Below are positions 1 to 5,108 of a stretch of DNA of 6,645 bases, in pieces. The notes beneath the pieces are model-generated. The model was not told where the DNA came from, did not search any database, and saw nothing but the letters and a program-made list of their open reading frames with translations. The position numbers were made by a program, and so were the translations under genes. Where the stretch lies: the NCBI GenBank assembly GCA_018268695.1, contig JAFDWD010000829.1, forward strand, positions 1-6,645, given 5' to 3'. The stretch comes from Actinomycetota bacterium. Lineage in GTDB: Bacteria; Actinomycetota; Thermoleophilia; Solirubrobacterales; 70-9. Within the stretch, counting starts at the first letter, position 1. Every line of letters begins with the position of its first letter.

Positions 1-1
1 C

Positions 2-1186
2 GACGACGCCCTCGGCGAAGCGATCCGGGTCCTGCACTCCGGCGCCACCCTGCAGGCGCACTGGGTCACGATCCACGACACGGCCACCGACGGCACGGCC
101 TCCTTCGACGCCAACGCCCTCGCCAAGGCCAAAGAAGCGACGCCGCTGAAGCGCCCGGAGAACGGCAAGTTCGTCCCCGGCAGCGACTTCTCCTCGTTCG
201 TCTTCGACGAGACCGGTGACACCGACAAGACCGCGGGCCTCTACCCGGGCGCGGCGGAACGCGGCTCCTGGGGCGCCCTGCTCGAGCTGAAGATGCCCGA
301 AGCGGGTGCCTCGACCGGGACGGTCAAGACGGTGGTGCTCGGCGACGAGACCCACAACTCGTTCGACAACGTCACGTTCCTCGACTCGCACACGCTGCTC
401 ACCACCGAGGACCGCGGCGACACGCTGCACGACCAGGAGAACGTCCTCGACTCGATCTGGTCCTACGACCTGAACAAGAACTACGGTGAGATCGAGGGCG
501 ACGCCCAGCGTCTGGTGGCGCTCGGCCGCGATCCGGAAGCCGCCCCGGGCGGCGCCGAGGACAACGAGCCGACCGGCATTTACGTCTCCGAAGGCGGGAC
601 CTCCGCCGGGGACCTCGTCGGCGCCTCCGATCCGAGTGCCTCTCCGGCCACCCGGATCTTCTTCACCGAGCAGCACGGTGCCAACGACACCTATGAAGTG
701 GTGGCGCCCGCGGTGACTCTGCCGCAGGGGCCGCAGGGCGAACCCGGCCCGGAAGGCAAACAGGGCGCGGAAGGCAAGCCCGGGGCGGAGGGTCCGGCCG
801 GGCCCACCGGCCCCGCCGGCAAAACCGGCGCGACCGGTCCCGCGGGCCCGGCCGGCCCACAGGGTCCGGCCGGCTCGAAGTCGCAGGTCACGGTGAAGAT
901 CGTCTTCTCCAAGAGCGGCGGCAACTCGCGGCTCCTGGCGTCGACCGGCTCGGCCGGTTCGGTCACCGCCCAGGTCACCGCGATGAGCGGCGGTAAGAAG
1001 GTGGTCCTGGCCCGCGGCGTCGGCAGCGTCGGCTCCACCGGTCAGAGCAAGGTCACCCTCCACGCGCAGGCCGTCCGCGGCCTCCACGGGTCCGTCCCGG
1101 CGCGGCTCGAGGTGAAGTTCACGCCGACCGGCGGCGGCAAGGCCGTCACGGTCGCGCGCAAGATCAACTACGAGGTCGGCAGCTGA
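2..1186 (+). CDS. PhoX-like (DUF839) exported phosphatase-family protein with collagen-like tail, 5' partial
   Basis: The reading frame is open from base 2, so the N-terminus is off the window and about 394 residues are visible. The first ~235 residues look like the C-terminal half of the PhoX/DUF839 beta-propeller family: an RPE-N-G-F block near 155-175, an ETGDT strand near 212-226, a TED acidic motif (E at 407, D at 410), EPTG (E at 566) and an EQH segment near 668-676. In characterised PhoX enzymes such acidic residues bind the Fe/Ca cofactor of an extracytoplasmic phosphomonoesterase. Activity here is inferred. Sixteen uninterrupted Gly-X-Y triplets follow (728-871), then a Lys/Ser/Gly-rich, strand-forming ~100-residue domain that is probably Ig-like. 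The TGA overlaps the next gene as CTGA. It could also be a phytase-like or structural DUF839 member. Family is fairly sure, substrate unknown. Confidence 0.82.
   Translation, partial: DDALGEAIRVLHSGATLQAHWVTIHDTATDGTASFDANALAKAKEATPLKRPENGKFVPGSDFSSFVFDETGDTDKTAGLYPGAAERGSWGALLELKMPEAGASTGTVKTVVLGDETHNSFDNVTFLDSHTLLTTEDRGDTLHDQENVLDSIWSYDLNKNYGEIEGDAQRLVALGRDPEAAPGGAEDNEPTGIYVSEGGTSAGDLVGASDPSASPATRIFFTEQHGANDTYEVVAPAVTLPQGPQGEPGPEGKQGAEGKPGAEGPAGPTGPAGKTGATGPAGPAGPQGPAGSKSQVTVKIVFSKSGGNSRLLASTGSAGSVTAQVTAMSGGKKVVLARGVGSVGSTGQSKVTLHAQAVRGLHGSVPARLEVKFTPTGGGKAVTVARKINYEVGS
728..871 (+). repeat. Collagen-like Gly-X-Y repeat region, 16 triplets
   Basis: In the frame of the PhoX-like gene, glycine occupies every third residue for 16 consecutive triplets. 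The first half is charged (GEP, GPE, GKQ, GAE, GKP); the second half is mostly GPA, GPT, GPQ, GAT and GKT. There is no interruption. Bacterial collagen-like segments can trimerise and act as extended stalks. Here the segment links the propeller to a C-terminal domain. Confidence 0.9.
1172..1176 (+). promoter_or_regulatory. Ribosome binding site GAGGT for the CTG-started lipoprotein
   Basis: GAGGT lies inside the last codons of the PhoX-like gene, 6 bases upstream of CTG at 1183. No in-frame ATG, GTG or TTG occurs in at least the preceding 150 bases of this frame. The spacing is therefore what decides the start. Confidence 0.6.
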
Positions 1187-1689
1187 CCGCCCGCCTCGTC
1201 TCCCTCGCCGTCCTGGCCCTGGCGCTCGCGTCGGGGCTGGGAGGGTGTGGTGGAGGATCCGACGACTCCACCCGGAGCGTCGGCGCCACCGCCGACCCGA
1301 TCTACATCTCGCCACTGCGGCTGCGGGTCGATCTCGGCAACTCCTTCTCCGCCGGCCTCTACCGCCTCGCGGTGATGTCGCAGCCGGCCGACGGCGCCAC
1401 CGACCTCGGCCAGTCGCTGCCGACCGGCGTCCTCGACGGGGTGGTCTGCGCGCCGCCCGCCGCGGCCGGCACCCAGGCGGGTGGGATCGAGGTGGCCCGC
1501 TGCTCGGTGCGCTGGCGGACCCAGGTCGGGCACCCTCGCAGCACCGCCTATCGGGTCCGCCTGTACCCCGACGGCTGCTTCGACGCCTCCGCCCGGCCGA
1601 GCCTCCCCCCGCACGTCGACCCGACCATCGAGGGGTACTCCGAACATCCGCTGAACGTTCTGGTCGGCGCCGAGAAGGGATGTACGTGA
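1183..1689 (+). CDS. Small secreted lipoprotein of unknown function, probable CTG start
   Basis: A 168-residue protein that I do not recognise. It begins with a short basic n-region (LTAR), a Leu/Ala hydrophobic core and a lipobox ending GLGGC (Cys22), then a Gly/Ser/Asp-rich tether, so it should be lipid-anchored outside the membrane. The mature part has four more cysteines (contexts VCAP, ARCSV, DGCFD, KGCT), suggesting two disulfides, and ends one residue after the last. The segment around YRVRLYPDGCFDA resembles a folded beta domain. Start choice: without CTG at 1183 the next in-frame starts are GTG 1369 and ATG 1372, which would delete the whole signal and the lipobox. CTG overlaps the upstream TGA and has GAGGT 6 bases before it. 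It is followed by the M75 lipoprotein through a GTGA overlap, so a role alongside Efe or PhoX is plausible but unproven. Confidence 0.72.
   Translation: MTARLVSLAVLALALASGLGGCGGGSDDSTRSVGATADPIYISPLRLRVDLGNSFSAGLYRLAVMSQPADGATDLGQSLPTGVLDGVVCAPPAAAGTQAGGIEVARCSVRWRTQVGHPRSTAYRVRLYPDGCFDASARPSLPPHVDPTIEGYSEHPLNVLVGAEKGCT
1675..1680 (+). promoter_or_regulatory. Ribosome binding site AAGGGA for the M75 lipoprotein
   Basis: AAGGGA ends 5 bases before GTG at 1686. The alternative ATG at 1680 would overlap this site and leave it no spacing. This favours GTG, which also gives the GTGA overlap seen in the neighbouring junctions. Confidence 0.55.
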
Positions 1690-2636
1690 GGGCACGATTC
1701 CTCCCTTCGGCCGGCGTCCTCGCGACCCTGGTCGCCCTCGCCGGGTGCGGTGGCGGGAGCGGGGAGTCGTCGACCACGGCGGTGGCCCCGCCGGCGAAGC
1801 TGTCGGACCGGGTCCTCGTCTCCGGCTCCGTGCCCCACGTCAAACCCGCCGACCTCGACCGACCGATCGCCGAGTACCGGCGCTACGTCGCCGCGACCCT
1901 CGGCGGGATGGAAGGCGACGTCCGCCGGCTCGCGAGCGCGGTCGCCGCGGGCGATCTGCCCGCCGCCCGGCGCGCCTGGCTCGACGCCGACGCGAGCTAC
2001 GAGTCGATCGGCGCGGCCTACGGCGCCTTCGGCGAGCTCGACGCGCGGATCGACGGCGAAACCGCGGGCCTGCCCGGTGGCGCGCGCTCGCCCGACTTCA
2101 CCGGCCTGCACCGGATCGAGCTGGCCCTCTTCGGCCGCGGCTCGACCGTGGAAGCGGCGCCCCACGTCTCCCGCCTCGCCGCCGACGTGCGGAAGCTGCG
2201 CCGGACCGTCCCGACCCTGCGGATCGAACCGCTCGAATACGTGCTGCGCGGACACGAGGTCTTCGAGGGCGCCCTCGACCTGCAGCTGACCGGCCGCGCC
2301 GGCCCCTGGAGCAGCGACGCGCTCCTCGCCCTGGAGTCGAACCTGCGCGGCACCCGGCTCGTGATCGGCACGCTGCGGCCGCTGATCGAGCCGCGCGAAC
2401 CGCTCCTGGTCGGCCGGATCGACCGCAGCCTCGACGCGCTCGGCCGCACCCTCCGAGGCCTGCGCGGACGGGGCGGGACGATGCCGCGCTGGGACCGCCT
2501 GTCCGCGGCCGAGAAGACGCTCGTCGCCGGCCAGACGGCGGCCGCGGCGGAGGAGCTCGCCTACGTCCCCGAGGTGATCGACCCGCGCCCGCTGGTGCCG
2601 GCGCGTTCGGCGATCGGCGAGGTGCAGGCCGAATGA
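1686..2636 (+). CDS. efeO: EfeO/EfeM-type M75 (imelysin-like) iron-uptake lipoprotein
   Basis: The protein has 316 residues from GTG 1686 (ATG 1680 would add two). A lipobox LAGC puts the lipidated cysteine at residue 21, followed by a Gly/Ser linker, so it is anchored on the outer face of the membrane. The rest is one M75/imelysin-like helical domain. It shows the SYESIGAAYGAFGELD block (Tyr105), the family HxxE motif in LHRIELALFG (His142, Glu145), a second conserved RGHE (His190) and the TRLVIGTLRPLIEPRE helix near the C-terminus. The HxxE region is thought to bind iron in the EfeUOB ferrous uptake system. The cupredoxin domain of E. coli-type EfeO is missing, as only ~30 residues separate the lipobox from M75. 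This is therefore the short EfeM form. It overlaps efeB by ATGA. Family call strong; metal unproven. Confidence 0.88.
   Translation: MRARFLPSAGVLATLVALAGCGGGSGESSTTAVAPPAKLSDRVLVSGSVPHVKPADLDRPIAEYRRYVAATLGGMEGDVRRLASAVAAGDLPAARRAWLDADASYESIGAAYGAFGELDARIDGETAGLPGGARSPDFTGLHRIELALFGRGSTVEAAPHVSRLAADVRKLRRTVPTLRIEPLEYVLRGHEVFEGALDLQLTGRAGPWSSDALLALESNLRGTRLVIGTLRPLIEPREPLLVGRIDRSLDALGRTLRGLRGRGGTMPRWDRLSAAEKTLVAGQTAAAAEELAYVPEVIDPRPLVPARSAIGEVQAE
2619..2624 (+). promoter_or_regulatory. Ribosome binding site GAGGTG for efeB
   Basis: GAGGTG lies 8 bases upstream of ATG 2633, inside the end of the M75 gene. It supports the ATGA overlap start that retains the whole twin-arginine signal. Confidence 0.55.
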
Positions 2637-3865
2637 GCGTGCGACGGCGGGAGCTTCTGCTTGGCGGCGCGGCCCTCGGGGCGGGCGCGCTCGCGGCGCG
2701 CGTCCCGGGCGGCGCGAGCGCCGGCGCGGCGGCGCCCTCCTCCTCCGGCGACGCGTCCCTGACCACGGCGGTCCCCTTCGACGGCGCCCGCCAGGCGGGC
2801 ATCCTCGACCCACGCCCGGCCCGCGCCCTGTTCGTCTCCTTCGACTCGATCGCCGGGTCGCGCGGCGAGCTCGCCGCCGGCCTGCGGGCGATCTCCGAGC
2901 GGGCCCGCGCCCTCACCGCCGGGTACGCGGCGCTCTTCGGCCCGCCCGGCGAGGGCCCGACGCCCGACTCCGGGATCCTCGGCCCGCGGGTCGAGCCCGA
3001 CGCGCTGACGGTGACGATCGGCCTCGGCGCCTCGCTCTTCGACGGCCGCTACGGGCTCGCCGGGCGCCGGCCCGCCGGGCTGAAGCCGATGCCGACCTTC
3101 CCCGACGATGCCCTGGTCGACGCCGAATGCCACGGCGACGTGCTGCTCCAGCTCTGCGCCAACTCCGAGGAGACCCTGCTCCATGCCCTCCGCGACATCT
3201 CGCGCGAAACCCGCGGCGTCCTCGGGCCGCGCTGGAAGATCGAGGGCTTCCTGCCGGCGCCGGCGCGGGAGAGCGGCGCGGGACGCAACCTGCTCGGCTT
3301 CAAGGACGGCACCGCGAACCCCGACGTCGGCGACGCGCGGACGATGGAAGACCTCGTCTGGACCGGTCGCGAGGAGCCCGCCTGGGCACGCGGCGGCACC
3401 TACGGCGTCGTGCGGATCATCCGCAACCGGGTCGAGTTCTGGGACCGCGTGTCCCTGACCGAGCAGGAGCTGATGATCGGCCGCGACAAGGCGAAGGGCG
3501 CGCCGCTCGGCCAGGAGCGTGAGCTCGACGATCCCGACTACGCCTCCGACCCCGACGGCAAGCGGATCCCTCTGGACGCACACATCCGCCTCGCCCGCCC
3601 GCGCACCCCCGCGGCCGAAGGCAGTCGCATCCTGCGCCGCGGCTACAACTACTCGCGCGGGTACGACGAGGCCGACCAGCTCGACATGGGCCTCGTCTTC
3701 GTCTCCTTCCAGCGCGACCTCGAGGCCCAGTTCGAAGCGACCCAGAAGCGCCTCGCGGGCGAGCCCTTGGTCGACTACGTCGTCCCCACCGGCGGCGGCT
3801 ACTTCTTCCTCCCGCCGGGTGCCCGCGGCGGCGGCGACTGGGTCGGCTCGGCGCTCTTCGTCTGA
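2633..3865 (+). CDS. efeB: EfeB, TAT-exported DyP-type haem peroxidase of the Efe iron uptake system
   Basis: The protein has 410 residues, close to the ~420 of E. coli EfeB. It opens with a twin-arginine signal (RRRELLL at residues 4-10, then a Gly/Ala-rich core and an ASA-type cleavage region near 30), so it is exported folded with haem. The mature part is a complete DyP peroxidase: the family motif GFKDGTANPD (residues 222-231, catalytic Asp225), the proximal haem ligand in DAHIRLARPR (His317), and the distal arginine in LRRGYNY (Arg335/336). The C-terminus GGGYFFLPPGA is also typical. EfeB is believed to oxidise ferrous iron, with peroxide, before import through EfeU. Release of iron from haem has also been proposed. 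It sits directly after the M75 partner with a 4-base overlap. Nothing appears truncated. Confidence 0.94.
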   Translation: MSVRRRELLLGGAALGAGALAARVPGGASAGAAAPSSSGDASLTTAVPFDGARQAGILDPRPARALFVSFDSIAGSRGELAAGLRAISERARALTAGYAALFGPPGEGPTPDSGILGPRVEPDALTVTIGLGASLFDGRYGLAGRRPAGLKPMPTFPDDALVDAECHGDVLLQLCANSEETLLHALRDISRETRGVLGPRWKIEGFLPAPARESGAGRNLLGFKDGTANPDVGDARTMEDLVWTGREEPAWARGGTYGVVRIIRNRVEFWDRVSLTEQELMIGRDKAKGAPLGQERELDDPDYASDPDGKRIPLDAHIRLARPRTPAAEGSRILRRGYNYSRGYDEADQLDMGLVFVSFQRDLEAQFEATQKRLAGEPLVDYVVPTGGGYFFLPPGARGGGDWVGSALFV

Positions 3866-3868
3866 GGC

Positions 3869-3893
3869 CGCCGGGCCATCCGGGCGCCCGGCG
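3869..3893 (+). terminator. GC-rich hairpin after efeB, weak terminator or operator
   Basis: An 8-base perfect stem (CGCCGGGC at 3869-3876 with GCCCGGCG at 3886-3893) encloses a 9-base loop, starting 3 bases after the efeB stop. No T-run follows, so it is not a classical intrinsic terminator. It also sits where the -35 region of the next putative promoter would be, so it could instead be an operator. Confidence 0.35.
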
Positions 3894-3896
3894 CAA

Positions 3897-3902
3897 TATC
3901 CT
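3897..3902 (+). promoter_or_regulatory. Possible -10 box (TATCCT) for a leaderless transcript
   Basis: TATCCT fits the actinobacterial TANNNT -10 pattern and is separated by 6 bases from A of ATG 3909. This is the arrangement expected if transcription starts at the start codon. The AGGA at 3904-3907 is only 1 base from ATG, too close to serve as a ribosome binding site. No clear -35 is seen. Confidence 0.4.
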
Positions 3903-3908
3903 TAGGAC

Positions 3909-4055
3909 ATGCCGATTCGCGACGCTCGGCGCCTGAGGGCGCCGATGGCGATCGCGGTCGTCAGCCTTCTGGCGCTGCTCGTCCTGGCGGCCGTCTCCAT
4001 CGTCATCCCAAGCAAGACCAAGGCCGATGCGCGGGCTCTCGGGGCCGCGCCATGA
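3909..4055 (+). CDS. Small single-span membrane protein upstream of ctaG
   Basis: A 48-residue protein that I do not recognise. It has an N-terminal segment with four arginines (MPIRDARRLRAP), one hydrophobic span at about residues 13-33 (Ala/Val/Leu/Ile only, plus two Ser), and a short tail with Lys and Arg. The charge pattern predicts N-terminus inside. Its stop overlaps the ctaG start as ATGA, so the two are likely co-expressed, and it may be a small oxidase or CtaG accessory subunit (inference). The start is ambiguous: ATG 3945 (residue 13) has GAGGG 5 bases upstream, but would begin directly in the hydrophobic span without the arginine anchor. ATG 3909 keeps it and fits leaderless initiation. 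It is short enough to be missed by automatic calling. Confidence 0.65.
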   Translation: MPIRDARRLRAPMAIAVVSLLALLVLAAVSIVIPSKTKADARALGAAP

Positions 4056-5026
4056 CGACGATGAGCCTGGCGCTTCCGCTCGCCAACGTCATCGACACCT
4101 TCTGGTCGGTGATGGAGGTGGCCGTGCCGCTGGCGCTGGCGGCCGCCTATCTGAAGCGCGCCCACCGGCTCGGCGCCGAACGGCGCCCGGTGCCCGGTTG
4201 GCGCCAGCTCTGCTTCGGCCTCGGGATCGTCGTCTGCGGGATCGCCCTCGCGGGGCCGGTGGACGTGGAGTCGGAAAAGCTCCTCTGGGTCCACATGATC
4301 CAGCACCTGATCCTCGCCGACCTTGCCTCGCTCCTGATCGTCCTCGGCTTCACCGGGCCGCTGCTGCAGCCGTTGCTCCAGTTCCGTGCCGGCCGGCCGC
4401 TGCGTCGCCTCACCCATCCGGTCGTCGCGATCTCCCTCTTCACCTTCAACCTCTACATCTGGCACGTGCCGGTGCTCTACCAGGCGGTCCTCAGCAGCGA
4501 GTCCCTCCACGTGCTCGAGCACCTGCTCTTCCTCGGCACCGGCATCCTCCTCTGGATGCCCCTGTTCGGGCCGCTGCCGAAGCCGGAGTGGTTCGGCAAG
4601 GGCGCCCACGTCATCTACACCGTCTTCATCTGGGCGCCGTCGATGGTGATGGCCAACGTCTTCATGTGGTCGGACACGGTGATGTACCCGGACTACTCGA
4701 AGACCGCGGAAGCGGCCGGGATCACGCCGATCGCCGACCAGAGCACCTCGGGCGCGATCCTGATGGGGGAGTGCACGATCCTGGCGCTGATCATCTTCGC
4801 CTGGGTGTTCCTGCGCTGGGCCAAGGAGGACATCGAAAAACAGGACCTGCTCGACCTGGCCTACGTCAAGCAGGTGGAGCTCAGCGACGCCCGTGCCGCC
4901 CGCGCCGTCGCCGCCGGCCGCGGCTCCGAGCTGCGGGCGCGGATCGAGGCCGATGGCGATCGCGGAGCGGCCGCCGCTACGGCCGTACCTGGACCGTCAG
5001 CCCCTTGGTCGTCGATCCCACCTTGA
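4052..5026 (+). CDS. ctaG: caa3_CtaG-family cytochrome c oxidase assembly protein
   Basis: A 324-residue polytopic membrane protein with about seven hydrophobic spans. It carries the hallmark histidines of the Bacillus-type caa3_CtaG family: HMIQH (His81, His85) at a membrane edge, LYIWHVP (His138), HVLEH (His153, His157), then GILLWMPLFGPLP and the late DQ-x3-GAILMGE motif (Asp229). This family is needed for assembly of caa3-type cytochrome c oxidase, probably at the copper-centre stage. It is not related to Cox11-type CtaG. After the last span there is a charged helix and a low-complexity Ala/Pro tail. The last 50 coding bases lie over the lost C-terminus of the convergent gene, and this tail looks accidental rather than conserved. 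It overlaps the upstream small gene by ATGA. GGGG at 4041-4044 is a weak ribosome binding site. A downstream ATG at 4061 is a possible alternative start. Confidence 0.88.
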   Translation: MTTMSLALPLANVIDTFWSVMEVAVPLALAAAYLKRAHRLGAERRPVPGWRQLCFGLGIVVCGIALAGPVDVESEKLLWVHMIQHLILADLASLLIVLGFTGPLLQPLLQFRAGRPLRRLTHPVVAISLFTFNLYIWHVPVLYQAVLSSESLHVLEHLLFLGTGILLWMPLFGPLPKPEWFGKGAHVIYTVFIWAPSMVMANVFMWSDTVMYPDYSKTAEAAGITPIADQSTSGAILMGECTILALIIFAWVFLRWAKEDIEKQDLLDLAYVKQVELSDARAARAVAAGRGSELRARIEADGDRGAAAATAVPGPSAPWSSIPP

Positions 5027-5108
5027 TCGCGAGCTTGTAGGAGCCGGGCGCGAGCTTCTTGCCGCCGACGCTCGCGATCTTGCGCTTTGACTTGCCTGCT
5101 TTGGCTTT
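4977..5108 (-). pseudogene. Orphaned C-terminal 43 codons of the propeller gene beyond an in-frame TAA
   Basis: Read on the minus strand in the same frame as the propeller gene, this stretch encodes a Lys/Gly/Ser-rich end: KAKAGKSKRKIASVGGKK, then LAPGSYKLAIKVG, then TTKGLTVQVRP and TAG. This is how many actinobacterial Ig-like C-termini finish (a polar Lys stretch, a PGSYKL turn, alternating hydrophobic strands). It has no start of its own. The last 50 bases are antisense to the 3' end of ctaG. A single base change in the TAA would restore one 454-residue protein. It is either a true nonsense mutation, readthrough, or a sequencing error. Confidence 0.65.

Noticed and set aside
1245..1679. 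In-frame upstream extension of the M75 gene to 1245
   Set aside because: It would give an Arg/Pro-rich N-terminus overlapping the lipoprotein gene. The lipobox signal begins only at 1680/1686.
1680..1682. ATG as start of the M75 lipoprotein
   Set aside because: It is possible, but the AAGGGA site would have no spacing. GTG 1686 has 5 bases of spacing and the GTGA overlap used at neighbouring junctions.
1745..2632. Long open frame fused in front of EfeB
   Set aside because: The extension is an Arg/Pro-rich translation of the M75 gene in the wrong frame. EfeB starts at ATG 2633 with its twin-arginine signal.
1548..2813. 421-codon open frame on the minus strand, and a similar 340-codon frame at 2561-3583
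   Set aside because: They are antisense to the M75 and efeB genes, rich in Arg/Gly/Pro/Ala with no domain pattern. They are typical shadows in very GC-rich DNA.
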